Source of the DNA: Cordia subcordata | Lineage: Eukaryota; Streptophyta; Magnoliopsida; Boraginales; Cordiaceae | Direction of reading: 5' to 3' | NCBI GenBank assembly: GCA_028554755.1 | Contig: JAPTOF010000028.1 | Coordinates: 1,656,501 to 1,720,500, forward strand | DNA length: 64,000 bases | Shown here: piece by piece, positions 23,424 to 35,341 of the stretch | Position numbering within the stretch: the first letter of the stretch is position 1 | How the letters are laid out: every line of letters begins with the position of its first letter | Notes under the pieces: generated by a model | What the model saw: only the letters and a program-made list of their open reading frames with translations | Databases searched by the model: none | Told to the model about the DNA's origin: nothing | Made by a program: the position numbers and the translations under genes

Positions 23424-24840
23424 GCCTTAATGCATGACCCTTTTCCCTCTATCTTCTATGCTTTAATGATTATCCGGCAATTTGTGTCACGCAATTTTAA
23501 GCATATCTTACTCTAACATTGGTGCCCAACTAGGGGCGTTAAATCCAGCACTACTAGGAGGCACCCTAGGCTAGTCTATATTTTTCTTCTTGTTGTTGTT
23601 TTTACTTGCCTTTGCTTTTGTATGTAGTAAATGAGTTTTCTTTTACTTATTCTTTCTTCGTATATAGTAGATTGAATTTCTTTTGTTTGCTTTTGTTTGC
23701 TTTTGTTTTCTTTGTCTTTTAGTAGTTGAGGTTATGCTTGATTTATATTCTTAGTAGGTTAATATTTTTTTCCCTTACATGTTCTTGCTCTATTCCATCA
23801 TTTGTGCAGCAATCCTATACTCCTTGCACACATCCTTGTTTATCCTTTTGAAATGTCAATGTGGACTTGCACTGTTTTGACTACTAATCACTTCTTTTTT
23901 TTTTTTATGGCATTAGTGCTTTCTACTAAGGACTAGAGAAGTGGATCATTGGATTATCTTTGCCATTCACGGGCTACATAGAAACAAGGTTGTATCTATC
24001 CATCTTTCACTTGTCCCTATATATCCCTTCCACATTTCCCATATATCTTTCATTTGCTTGCTTGTTGTATGCTTAATGTGATTTGCTTGAGGACAAGCAA
24101 AGTTTAGGTTTAGGGGTATGGTTGTTCTTGCATATTTATATTGCTTATGGGGCAGATTTGCATTGCATGCCTTGTTTTTTGCTTAAAATGTGTTCAAATT
24201 TTTTAATTTTTTGCATATTTTGAGTTGGTTTATCTCCATGTTGGCTAGAGAGTTGGTCTTTGCTATTGACTTAATTGATTGGAGAAAATGAGGCTGTATT
24301 GTGGGGAATGAATGAAGTGTAGGATATGACCTAGACTTTGAAGAGAATCCTCTTGAAAAATGTGGAGAGTGAGCATTTCTAAGAATGTACCTTGTAGTTA
24401 TCGCATAACTTGGTTGGAAAAAGTGTTCTAAAGGGTTGTTGACATGAGTGCCCCTTCCTTGTTTGGTTCTTTTAGTGTGTCTTAGCCTCTTCTTTTTCTT
24501 TTCTTTTTGTTCTATGTTATGTACTTAAAAAAATACAAAAAATATTTAAAAAAAAGTGCAAAATGAGAAATAGCCAAAAAGGCAACAAAGAGACAAAAAA
24601 AAGTGAAGTATGTTGAATAAATTTCAAGTGACCAATGTCAATTTGACACAAGTATCTCTTTTGTTATTTCATTGTGTTCTGAATAAGGCTCTTGCGTCAT
24701 TTGCGAACCACTGTGTTGTTTCTTCGTTCTCTCTCTATCTTTGGGGCTAGATACATATTGGGAGGCCATATTTGTTGATAGGGCACGAAGTATCAACATA
24801 CCAGGTGTGTGAGTTTGAATCCTAAGTTTGTGGTGGTTCT
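23424..24840 (+). other. Non-coding 3' region of the pol-less element, with an internal PPT-like motif
   Basis: It is T-rich then A-rich, with simple runs (23900-23914 T, 24530-24600 A). At 24083-24117 the phrase 'gaggacaagcaaagtttagg...ggggtat' closely resembles the end-of-element polypurine region seen again at 25031-25060. It may mark the remnant of another element's 3' end. No convincing LTR follows. Confidence 0.5.
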
Positions 24841-25030
24841 AGATACTTGGTAACTTTCCAAAGAGGCGCAAGACCCCTTGTGATTAGGGGGAGGATCCTA
24901 AAAAGGCTAAGGAAGCCCTTACACAAAAAGACTAACCCCTTACACTATCTTCGAGGCAAAAAGATAGCAAGTCAATACAACCGTCAAATCTTTGAAAAGC
25001 ATGTAGATAGACTTGGTTTAGGCTTGCTTG

Positions 25031-25060
25031 GGGACAAGCAAGGGGAAGGTTTGGGGGTAT
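25031..25060 (+). promoter_or_regulatory. Polypurine tract region before the second LTR
   Basis: The phrase 'gggacaagcaaggggaagg' followed by 'tttgggggtat' immediately precedes TGATGTGTG. This is the usual 3' end context of Athila/Tat elements. Confidence 0.8.
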
Positions 25061-26517
25061 TGATGTGTGTGTTTTGTGTATGTTTGTATATATTGTTTGC
25101 ATACACTTCTTAGGGTGTTTTAGAGCTCATTTGTGTGCACTTAGTATAGAGTTTATGCATATTTGTCAATAGTTGAGCGTAAGGTGAATAATTGCATAAA
25201 TGATACACTAAGTGCACTAATTGCATGACTTAGGTGCATTTTGGGTGAAGTTGAGGCTTGAGCTTAAATAAAGGATTCTAGAAGAATATTGATGAAGATT
25301 TCATATTCCGGAACAAGATTCAAGCATGCTAGATGATGCACGAGGCCAAGAAGGAAGTATCAAAGAAAACGGAAGTGAAAATGAAGCTAAAATGAAGAAG
25401 ATATACTACTACAAGTTGACCCCCTGTTCCAGTACCGGTCAACCGGTAGTGTCTGCTGCTAGTTCCAGAAGCTCCATCAAAAGTACAGGCTGAGTGATGC
25501 CCTAGTACTGGTCGACCGATTAAGTATTCCAATAGTCATGCTGAAGGCCTATTTAAAGCTCATTTCATCTTATTTGTAGAGGAGTAATTTTATTTTCTTA
25601 AATCCTAATAAACCCTGACCCTCTATCCACTTCACCAAACACCCAAAACTACTATTCCACACCAAACCAAGCTAGGATTGAAGTTATAACAAGAGATTGA
25701 AGGATTTTGCTTTGGATTTGAGCAAGAGTTTGAAGGAGAGTTCCTTACTCCTTTTCTTATTCTTATAAATATGCTTTGTAATTGAGTTAGATCTGGGGTT
25801 GATTGATATTATATTTTAGATTAGGGCTTTGAATAAAGGATTTGTGTGCATTTTTTTATCTTAATATATGTTTGTTTACATAAATCTATGGCATGAACCA
25901 ATATGTCTATGTATTGAAAATCAAGCATGTCTATGCGTTTGTTAAAATGCCTAAGTGAACTTGCATGTGTTATTTGAGCTTCAAATTCTATCTACTTGTA
26001 TGAGTGATGTGATTATGTTTAATACATGGCTTTGCTTAGTAGAGTAGGCTTTGGCTTTAAACCTAGCCAAGAGGATAAGTTCTAAGTTTAGGTTGCGTAG
26101 GCTAGGAGGGATTGGCCCTTAGCTTTAAACCCAGCTAACGGGTTAAACCACTAGTATTCGTTTAGAGATCCCCAATCAATACAACGGCAATAGAAGTCCC
26201 GAGCCATAGATAGACCTAATTTATTATCATAGCTTGAGTCTAGTTGCAAAGCAATCGCCTTAGGTCCCCTTCTTCTTTGTTGGGTTTCCTTTCTTAGCTT
26301 GGCACCCTTAAGTTCCTCCATAGTTTAGGTTTATTTTCTTTTTTCTGAGCTCCCTTCCATCCTAAAGAAATCACACACGTGCACGTAGCTAGTTTTAGGC
26401 ACTCGAGTTCATAGAGACCAAACTAAGGTAGCCTCCCTGTGGAGACGATACCCACACTCAAATTCACTATTCCACGAACGATCCGTACCCTTGTGAGTGT
26501 AAAACTCGACGTCATCA
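25061..26517 (+). repeat. Second LTR of the pol-less Athila-like element
   Basis: It runs from TGATGTGTG to ...GTCATCA (1457 bp). Relative to the first LTR it lacks one block near 26060, bounded by copies of the GGCTTTAAACC hairpin motif. It carries extra sequence near 25455-25520. Confidence 0.88.
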
Positions 26518-26774
26518 AGTTTTTGGCGCCGTTGTCGGGGAGGCACGATGTTGGTTCTTTGTGTGATTTTTTGTTTATGTTTAGTTGCTTGCATGTGCTC
26601 TTTCTTTACTTGCTTTCCATTATTCAAAACTACCAAAAAAAACTGAAAAATCTTGAAAAACCCCAAAAAAAAAATTTGATATTTGAAAATTAAAAAAAAA
26701 TTGAGTGAAGAGGTTTTACATGTGATTCATTGAATATGATTGATCCTAACGCTTCTTGGTGGTCACTAGTATAA
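26518..26774 (+). repeat. Truncated second internal start of the Athila-like element
   Basis: A primer-binding site (TGGCGCCGTTGTCGGGGA, 26524-26541) and the following 230 bases repeat 21290-21545, up to 'NASWWSLV'. Homology ends at 26774. Confidence 0.85.
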
Positions 26775-27004
26775 AGCCATTAGCAAAGTCTCAGTTCACA
26801 TCAGTCACAGCAAAGATTGGTGTTGCAAATGGCAACCCCATCTTGCATGGGCATGTTAGAGAAGAGTCCTAGAGAGCTTATGCTTATCATCTTATCATTG
26901 AAACTTATCTCTTGGTTAGGTATTTCTAATCTGTATATCTTAGAGATAAAGTATTCTATTGCAATTCAATATTTTATCTTATTGCATATATTTGTAACAC
27001 TCAC
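26775..27004 (+). mobile_element. Copia 3' tail and short LTR remnant
   Basis: Directly after the truncated Athila sequence, one frame reads 'KPLAKSQFTSVTAKIGVANG', the usual copia RNase H C-terminal tail (normally ...FTKPLAKSQF...). It is followed by 'catgggca' and a putative short LTR, TGTTAGAG (26854) to ACACTCA (27004), about 150 bp. The 5' part of the element is absent. The LTR end is approximate. Confidence 0.6.
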
Positions 27005-27690
27005 ATGAATGAAATATAATGCCTAATCCCAACTATTCTTGATTGTATAATAATAAATAAAAAAATTAAAAAACAGAGGGGTTATAACTGTTATTGTCCG
27101 CTACCACTATAGGTTCGCCCCTACTTTGATTAAAGCCATGCATTAATGTACACTATCTGTTACATACCCATAACTCCTTTCTTCTTGTATACCGACACTA
27201 TCAACTAAAATTATGGTAAGAGACCCAATAATTGTATGGAAGAAAATGCATGTCAAAATCCATGTGTTTTGCGAAAATCACAACATAATTTTGTTAATTT
27301 CAAAATTTGTTGATATCCTATATGGTTTAAAAATGTTTGCTACAATATTTTATGGCAGTAGCTATATAATTCTTTGTTACCCTTGGAGTAAATATAAAAC
27401 AATAAAATGATAACTTTTATTTTAGTTACGGTTTTAGGTGCAATAAAATATTTGTCACATTTCTAACCATAACAATGACAATGGAAGTTTCATATTTAAT
27501 TTTTCTAAGATAGTAAAAAATTTGTTAGACTTTATATGTAATTTTTTTTAAACAGTAAGAAACTTGTTGTATTTGAAAGTGTAACAAATATAAATTTGAA
27601 AAATGCATTTGTTAAATTTCAAAGTGCAATAAAGTTTGAATTTCATTTGGTGCACACTTAAACTAGCTACAATTCCAAGCATAACAAATA
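27005..27690. other. AT-rich intergenic stretch
   Basis: I see no gene. Repeated phrases such as 'gtaacaaat' and 'aagtgcaataaa' suggest old repeat sequence. Confidence 0.4.
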
Positions 27691-28572
27691 TCTATATATA
27701 GTTTAAATTTTTACAAAATGGAGCTCAAAGAGGCATGCCACATCAGCTTTTATTAGCTTGCCAACTCAACTAAAAATAATTTATTATTATTAGAGTTAAA
27801 TTTGTGCTCCCTTTTTCTCTAATATTAGTATTGATAAATTTGTGTTACATCTCTCACCATTACACACATATTAAAGATGAAATAAAATTGTGCTCCTTCT
27901 TTTACTCCCTCTCTCTGTCTGTTTTAAAAGAAAAGAAAACACTCTCTTGGTTACTTTCTATGTTTACTATCAAAAGATACTTTTTTTTTAGCATTCTATG
28001 AGTGCCATGTCAGTGCTGCAATGGCTATTTTATTATTAGCTTATATAATAATTAATGATTTACTATTTATTTTATTTTTATTATCTTTATCTTAATGGGT
28101 ATTATTAAATTATTAGTTTTAATTGAAAAATTAAATAATCAATCAATTAACCCTTAAAATATAATTCATTTGTGAATTCCAAAAGGCTCACTTATTTAAT
28201 ATTACGGATATATATATTCTTAGTTTTAATTCAAAAATATAATTGCCAACTAATTAACTATTAAAAATAATATTCATTTATGAATTTCAAAAAGGTTCAT
28301 TTCTTATCTATTATGGATATATATTATTAGTTTTAATTTAAAATTTTAATTACCAATTAATTAATACTTAAAAGCCTTAAAGTACTTTTCATTTGTGAAT
28401 TCTAACGATTAAACCTGAGTTAATTTAGCATTTATTATTTAAAAATTCCGTCCATAGCAAGAATATTCATGTCTAATTAGTCATCTACTATTAAAAATAA
28501 ATAGTTTCAACTTAATCTAATATTTACTCTTAAAAAACAAATCCGTGCAAAGCATGGATAAGAGTGCACTAG
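27691..28572 (+). mobile_element. Non-autonomous Helitron candidate
   Basis: The 3' end has the Helitron signature: a hairpin at 28541-28559 (ATCCGTGC, AAA, GCATGGAT; 7 of 8 pairs), nine bases, then CTAG at 28569-28572, followed by T. The 5' end proposed here is TCTATATATAG, preceded by A, so insertion is between A and T as required. The interior contains 'gccacatcagc' (27736) and 'gccatgtcagtgctg' (28003), phrases common in plant Helitrons. There is no Rep/helicase ORF. The 3' end is firm; the 5' end is less certain. Confidence 0.65.
28114..28430. repeat. 107-bp tandem repeat, three diverged copies
   Basis: Units start at 28114, 28221 and 28328 with 'tagttttaatt', each followed by 'aattaact' or similar, 'ttcatttgtgaatt' and 'atggatatatat'. 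The array lies inside the proposed Helitron. Confidence 0.75.
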
Positions 28573-28852
28573 TTAACTATACTTTTGAATGTAACAAACA
28601 TTAGTTACACTTCCAAGTGTTGCATCAATTTTTAGTTACATTGGAAATCCTTACTCTTAAGCCAAGCAAAACAATTAATTTTGTTATTCTTCTAAATTTA
28701 GCTAAGAGTTGATGTATAGCTGTTGGCTTGATTTTTAGTAGTGGTTGCACATAGGCATCACAATTAATTTTGCACACTAACCCTGCCATTAGTTTATTTA
28801 TTAGACTTAACGATGTGCCTATGAAATGCGTTTAAAGTAACTAGGATTGGTT

Positions 28853-29318
28853 AGAGAGCGAAAATATGCACCAATTTGAAATTAATGGAAAATATGCACA
28901 AATTTTGAAATAAGAGCAAATAAATTGCACAATTTCAATAATAAAAAACATACCATTTCATATATGCCACTTTTACCAACAAATATAAAGTTTACAACAT
29001 AAAGCAAACAACCAATTATAACCTCTCATTTTAACATCAAAGAACAATTCCAACTGAAAAATATAAAGGAAAAGAGAAAAAAAAAAAAAAAAGACAAGAT
29101 AGGTGTTTTTTTTAAGTTAGAGTTGTTCTAGTTTTGATCCTATTAAAGAGAGAGATTACGGTTGGTCATTTCCTCCACTTTATAAACTTTATATTTGTCA
29201 GTCAAAAAAATTTTAAAAATAAATAAAAGCCTACAAATGGTGCACTTTTTGTTATGGAAGTACTGTAATTTACTCCCACTCATTTCAAAATTGGTGCATA
29301 TTCTCCTTCCAAAAGCAA
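28853..29318. mobile_element. MITE-like element with diverged terminal inverted repeats
   Basis: 'aatatgcaccaatttgaaat' near 28861 pairs with 'atttcaaaattggtgcatatt' near 29281-29301. Both copies have further matching bases outward. No target duplication is evident, and the interior is AT-rich and non-coding. Confidence 0.55.
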
Positions 29319-29675
29319 ATAAAATGCAATTTCTCGTTTATATATGATGAAGACGCGCCATATTCTTTTAATAGAAATCACAATATTCTCTTTTCGAACC
29401 ACAATATTCTCTTTCCGGTCCAAAGTAGCACCAAAATATAAATTACCAAAAAGCTTAATTGTTAAGAAGGGTATTGTTTTATGGTTTCTAACATATCTCT
29501 TACATGCGACAACATTCTTTTTTATTAAGCCTTATAATTAGAAATATTATTTTTAACGAGATGTTAATAACAAGACTTTAATCTAAAACCCTTAAATTAG
29601 GGGATACTAATGCAATATTATTTTATCACCTACTCTTTGAATAATAAGAGCGTGTATAAAAAGTCATTTTGTAAT

Positions 29676-30418
29676 TAGATTTGAGTATAATTGATAGCAA
29701 TTAGAGAGTTGGATGTGTTGTCTAACTAACTATTTGGTCAATGGTGAATTGTGTACAATTGGACTTACTCAATTACAATTTTCAATTTTCAATTTTCATG
29801 GGGAAAGGTTTTAATTGATGTAATTACACAATGTAATTACTTTTTAACAAATTTTGTACTATTTTATTTTTTTATATTTAATATTTTTCACTATAAAATA
29901 AATATAAATGATAAATAAAAATAAACGAATACATTTCAAAAAATTAAAATAAATAAACAAATAAAAATATATAAATATAAAGTAAATGAAATAAAATAAA
30001 TATAAACATAAATAAATACTTTTAAGAATATAAAATTTATTTAATTTACAAATTTTAATAGAGTTGTTGATTATAATTAAATAATATTATATTTTTAATA
30101 AACAATATTGAATTTCAAATATTAGTATAGTACATAATATTTAGTTTCATATATTTATATTTATAATTCATAATTTTTTCTATCATATTTATTTTTATAA
30201 TAAATATTATTTTATTTTAAATGATTTAGGTAATCACGTTTGTAAATATTTGTTAGTATTATATGGATTTTGCAAATAAATAGTTATTTTTAAAATTAAA
30301 TTATTTAATTGTATAATTATTATCTGCACAATCAAACATGACATGCGAAATTATTGTGCAATTACGATGTAGTAACCAAACACATCTTATTTAGATTACT
30401 ATGCAATTACACAATCTA
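29676..30418. mobile_element. Possible degenerate AT-rich MITE
   Basis: The left sequence 'tagatttgagtataattg...' and the reverse complement of the right end 'tagattgtgtaattgcatag...' match loosely over about 50 bases, including GATGTGTT. The interior is extremely AT-rich (29860-30300). Borders are uncertain. Confidence 0.35.
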
Positions 30419-30479
30419 GTAATAATACTGTGATATTCATACAGACCCTAATATGCATTATTAATTTTTAGAAAGGGAT

Positions 30480-30650
30480 CTACCACTTGCCTGGTGGGGG
30501 TGGCTCCTCTGTTGTAGGTTTTTACCATATCACGGGTAGTTGGGTTGGCAGAATCAGTTCAAATCCTCTCACATGTTGAATCTTTTTTAACGGTTTGACC
30601 GCAGAGCCAAGGAGTTCAGTTGAACAGATTGACATTTGTTGACCCGTGAA
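30480..30650 (+). mobile_element. Possible tRNA-derived SINE head
   Basis: A near-consensus pol III A box (TGGTGGGGGTGG, 30492-30503; 11 of 12 positions) lies 53 bases upstream of a consensus B box (GTTCAAATC, 30557-30565). This stretch is also GC-richer than its surroundings. I see no clear tail or target duplication. Confidence 0.35.
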
Positions 30651-31840
30651 CTGATAGGCCCAAAGTGGGAAATGTGCTAAGACAAAGGGGAGGGGAGGAT
30701 TGGCCTATTTTCCAGTTCTATTTACCCAGTTCATTCTATTGATTTGTTATCTAGTAGGATCAGCATTTTTGTGCCAAATTAACTCCAATCTAGATTTCTC
30801 CATGCCTTTCAAAACGCCATGTATTGCGTTACGTCACTACTCTAGCAAGGCACCTAAAGCGAAGAAAGGAATTAACACAAGAAAGGGAAAGATTGCACAT
30901 AAAGTACAGGAAGAATCTAGAATTTTTATTCGGGTATTTTACCCCCTTGTGTTTTGTTAAAATTGCATAAAATCTCTTGTTATTTTAAAACTCGTTAATT
31001 CCCTTTATGTTATGAAAAATTTTAGTAATAATCTTACATAATAAAGAATGTTGCATAATAAATAAAAAATTAAGGACGTAAATTTTTTCTTTTTTTTTTA
31101 ATTTTGGTCAGAACAATGGCGTAACTAGATGACCGGTTCTATTGTTTTAGATAAACTCTTATTCATGGAGGAGCATGATCAGATACGCTGTTGAACTTCT
31201 GAAGCAGGGAAATTAATAAAATTATTGATTTTTTTTTTTTTGGTCAAATAAGATTATTCATGTAACTCGGCAAATATATACATTCAACGCCAATCACCTG
31301 ATTAAAGAAGCAAATGCATGCAATCTGGCTATTATGAATGAGCTTTAAAAGATGAGAAAGACAATTGCCGTGTAAGTGATTCCTCAAGCAAATCATATTC
31401 AATGAAATGGTGGAGAAAAAGAAAATCTAGAGGAAGTTCATTTGAATATGACAAGTGACTGGTATTGAAATTCACATACCACAACCTGATCATCAGAATT
31501 CTAAATGTACACATCATATAAGAAGGACGAAATACCTCTCAAAATGGTGATGCATAGTCTATTTTCGGCTCGATTCCTTAGCTGGCTATCATACCTACTC
31601 CAAGACTCTATTCAATAAAAAAGGAAATTTTCTTAAGCTCAAGGTATCTATTTCTCGTTCATGCTAAGGCTTTCAATGTCCCCCACAAACTCAATTTGGA
31701 CCAGATTTGCAATTCTATTTGCTACTTAACAGTTGCTTTTCATGGAAAGCAGAACATGTAGAAAAATCATAAATTTGAAAATGCTTTGATCTCCACAACT
31801 AGCTCACTGCAAGATGATTAAAGTGAAATCGAGTAGAATG
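30651..31840. other. Intergenic, no supported gene
   Basis: An open frame at 30700-30960 has no recognisable domain and begins at TTG. The rest is AT-rich with poly-T runs (31082-31101, 31227-31243). I see nothing else. Confidence 0.4.
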
Positions 31841-32629
31841 TTAGGGTGTGTTTGATTTGCCTATTTTTGGTTTTCGCTTTTGTTTTCCATTTTCATATTA
31901 CGAAAACAATTTTCTTTTTTTTTTAGTAAATTGCATATTACTCCTTATACTTTGACTTCTGTGTGCCATACCCCCATGAAATATCAAAATTAGTTAATTA
32001 CCCACTGTACTCTTACCTATATGCACCTTACTCCCTTGTAGTATCAAAACTAGCTAATTACCCTAAAAATTTTTTAAGAGTGTGCAAAATACCCCCCCCT
32101 GCTGTCATATATTTCAAGGATTTTTGCACACTTTTAAAAACTTCAGGAGATATGGTGCACATAGGTCAAAGTACAGAGGGGTAATTAGCTAGTTTTGATA
32201 CTACAATAGGGAATGGTGTATGTAAGTCAGAGTACAAGAGGGTAATATGCAATTTACTTTTTTTGTTTTTAAAATTTAAAGAATGTATTTGGTTAATAAA
32301 GTGTTCTTTTTTATGTTTATTTACAAGATTGCGACCTCATTTTCTAAATCTCTTAGATATATTTACAAAATTACCACCTTGTTTTTTAAATCTTTTAGAG
32401 TTATTTGCAAAACTGCCACTTTGTTCTCTAAATCTTTTTGAGTTATTTACAAAATTACCACCTTGTTTTTAGAGAAAAACACTTTTTAAATGTTTTCTGA
32501 TTTCCTAAAAAACTATTTCCTGTTTTTTGAAAATGAAAATTAAAATAATTAACCAAATGAGTTTTCTATCCTAATTTTCATTTTTCATGAAAATGAAAAT
32601 AAAAAATAGGCAAACCAAATGCAACCTTA
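31841..32629. mobile_element. PIF/Harbinger-type (Tourist-like) MITE, interrupted by a second MITE
   Basis: Terminal inverted repeats GGGTGTGTTTGATTTGCC (from 31844) and the complement of GGCAAACCAAATGCAACC (to 32626) match at most positions. They are flanked by the 3-bp TTA duplication typical of PIF/Harbinger insertions (31841-31843 and 32627-32629). Inner arms rich in 'ttttcattttc' also pair. No ORF is present. A 334-bp fold-back sits inside it. Confidence 0.78.
31925..32258. mobile_element. Nested fold-back MITE
   Basis: The ends AGTAAATTGCATATTAC and GTAATATGCAATTTACT are exact inverted repeats. Similarity continues inward through 'gtacttt...' and 'cAAAATTAGTTAATTACCC' pairing with 'GGGTAATTAGCTAGTTTTG'. 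The flanks are poly-T, so the target duplication cannot be defined. Confidence 0.8.
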
Positions 32630-35341
32630 TATTTTGCATTTCAAAGTCCAAACAGTGGAAAATGTTGACTCAATTAAAAAGAAAACAAAATTGATACACC
32701 TTGCAGTCAATGTCATATCTTGGTGTCATAAATAAAAAATTTAGGTTCAAAGAAGTTTTTTGATTTTGTTGAGGACATATATCTGTCGATTCACAACTCT
32801 AGTCATTCTTGTTGATGAATGTTGTGTTTGTTATGATTTTATCATAAGATCTTATCTCTTATAAGATCTTATTTTAAAAAGTAGTGTTTGTTTAGAGTTC
32901 ATAGTAAGATTCTTATAATAAGATCTTATTCTTATAACTAAAAGAAATAAGATACAAATCTGATGCTTAAATATTATAGCTCCACACAAGGGACACGCTC
33001 GGTATTATCAAAAGTTCAATGAAACTTTTCTTTCCCTAATTAGTCCTCTTTGCTTAGCCAAATTACCTTCCCTATCTCATTCTTTTCTTCAACTAAAAAG
33101 AAAAACTCCATAGCCATCATTCAAAAGTTTAGCTTCAACCGCCGCCATAGCTTGGTCTACCATCACCACCATACCATCCACTTCTACCACCTCCAGCACC
33201 ACCGCCAAACCTTAGACAGACTGCAACATTCATCGCCTTCAAGATTGGTAAGTCCATCTCCATGTTGTCACCATTTTTCGTATTTGTCACCCTCATTTTA
33301 GAGTTAACTAATGCCATAGATCTTAATTTTATCATATAGGTTTCATCAAATCTGGATTTAGATTATTGGGTTTTCTTTGATTTTTCAATAAAATAAATTT
33401 TATGTGATTTTGTTAATTTTATGCATTTTGAGTGTGAATCTATGTATGAGAAACTGAATTTTAGCAAAGATTTTGCAAAAAAAAAAAAAAATTCTATTTG
33501 GTTTATGAGGATTTGGTTCTTACTATTGTTAATATGAGGATTACCTTCTCTTGATTGGAAGTAATAAAAGTTTGAGTTCATGTAAGTATTTATTTCTGAA
33601 GATGTTTTAACTTTTAAGGAGCTTAAGTGTAAAAGTTTACTCAAGATTTCATCACCTAACCCCCTACTGTTGTTTCTTTACGTCAGCTTGGTAGAACTGG
33701 CTCATTTGTGGTGAAAGGCTGAGGCCCTTTCATCAGTAAGTCATCAAGAAAAAGGATCTTCTAGTTCAGACATCAAACAAAGAGGCCAACTTCAAGTAGG
33801 TATCATTTTCTTTCTCCCTTTCTCACCATATCTTTTTGTATTCATTTATGTATATATTTGTGTGTCTACAAGTTGGTATTATGTGACTATCTTATCGAAA
33901 AGATTAAATCATTAAAAAAGAATTTGCTATGTAATCTTTTGAATTTTAAGCAACTCTCTTAACTAAAGAGCTTAAAGCAAAGATTTAAGATAAGCATATA
34001 ACAAACATAGGATGAGAATCAAAAAGTGCTTGGCTATTTCATTTCATCAGCGAGTACTAAATAATAAGGAGTTGGCATCTACTATTATACATGATACATT
34101 TTTCTTTTCAGAACTTGTTTTGCTACCACGTCAATGAACTTCATTGTAGAGATGTTTTCCCAGATGAGGTTATCAGTAGGTATCTTTCATGTTCTTGTAG
34201 CCATAAATTTGTTTTGCTAAGGCCTCACCCAAACGGAATTCAAAGCGACCCAAGTGTATGTTTCTCTTTCTTCTAGTTCTTGTGCATAATCTTTTCATAA
34301 TTTTATTTTATTTTTCCTACTAAAAGAGCTTAACTCCAATTATGAGAGAATTGGCGGTCTCAAGTCAATGAGATTGAAAAATGCACTAACAATACTGTAA
34401 GTTGAGCTAAAGATTTAGTCAAAATGTTAACAGTCTCTAAAGATTTTATGCATTAGAAAAAGATATTATCATGCCTTTTGACTTGTGGCTTTGCCATTTC
34501 TAATAGTCTTAGGATAACAAGTACTAGTAATAAAATACGCTTTTAGGATGATTGAACAGCTTTTCTGCTCTGTACTTTTCCTAGAGATAAGATCATTGAC
34601 TTGGTTAGAGTTGTTGGCTTGACCCTAATAGTGTTTACTATTTTAAATGTTTGCTTTTATTCAGATCTTATAATAACTCTGAAAGGAATTACAGATTTCC
34701 ACCAAGAATTAGATTATCAAAAGTTAAACATAAACACACGTTTGTCTTGTTCTGTTTATCAACATTCAACAGTGCTCGTATGTAAGCTCTTTCAATTTTT
34801 ATCATTCTTTCATCAAGTAGTAAGGAATTTTTAAATATTCTAAAAAATGGTATTCCTTTCTAACCTAATGAGCTACAATTGTTTAAGTGATGATGATATT
34901 TTATCTTGGTAGTAGTGCTTTAGTTTTCGAACTTCTAGGTTAATGATTTAGTCTAATATGACTTTGATGACTTACCCCGTTGCATTTTTCAGTTCTAACT
35001 TATTGTTCTTTTATTTTATTTGGAATAAGTTGTTGGGCATTCTTTGGTTGGTGGCATTACTACTTTTTTTATATATTGCATGAAAGTCAAGAACTATCAA
35101 GGGCTATTTGTATTACTTTTACTCTAGGTTGGTGCATATTGCCTTATGAAAATAATTTATTACACTATCAATCAATTTTCTCTTCATTTATCTTTATGTG
35201 TATTTGAATGACTCTGCTTGTTCTATATATTTTCTTTCAAATTGAGATTGTTAATAAGTTATAAGTGGTTTTTGTTCTCCTTTGTGAATATCTTATAAGT
35301 GATTTCTTTTTTCTTTTTTTTTTTGGGAGAAAAATAGTAAC

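Larger units (their letters stand above)
19716..26774 (+). mobile_element. Pol-less Athila-like element in tandem: LTR - internal - LTR - truncated internal
   Basis: Two related LTRs (19716-21289 and 25061-26517) flank 3.77 kb of internal sequence that has no protease, RT, RNase H or integrase. Each LTR is followed by a primer-binding site for a tRNA-Asp-type primer. After the second LTR the internal start is repeated (26518-26774) until homology stops abruptly at 'cactagtat', where a copia tail begins. This is the layout left by unequal recombination between LTR elements, or by truncation of a tandem. Host flank duplications are not visible. Confidence 0.85.

Noticed and set aside
30700..30960. 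86-residue open frame with a Lys-rich tail
   Set aside because: It starts at TTG, has no recognisable domain, neighbours or promoter, and lies in repeat-rich DNA. It may be a chance frame.
33135..33335. Glycine-rich minus-strand frame (GGGAGGGRSGWYGG)
   Set aside because: It is the complement of a CCACC-rich repeat-like stretch in the Harbinger 5' region, so low-complexity shadow coding.
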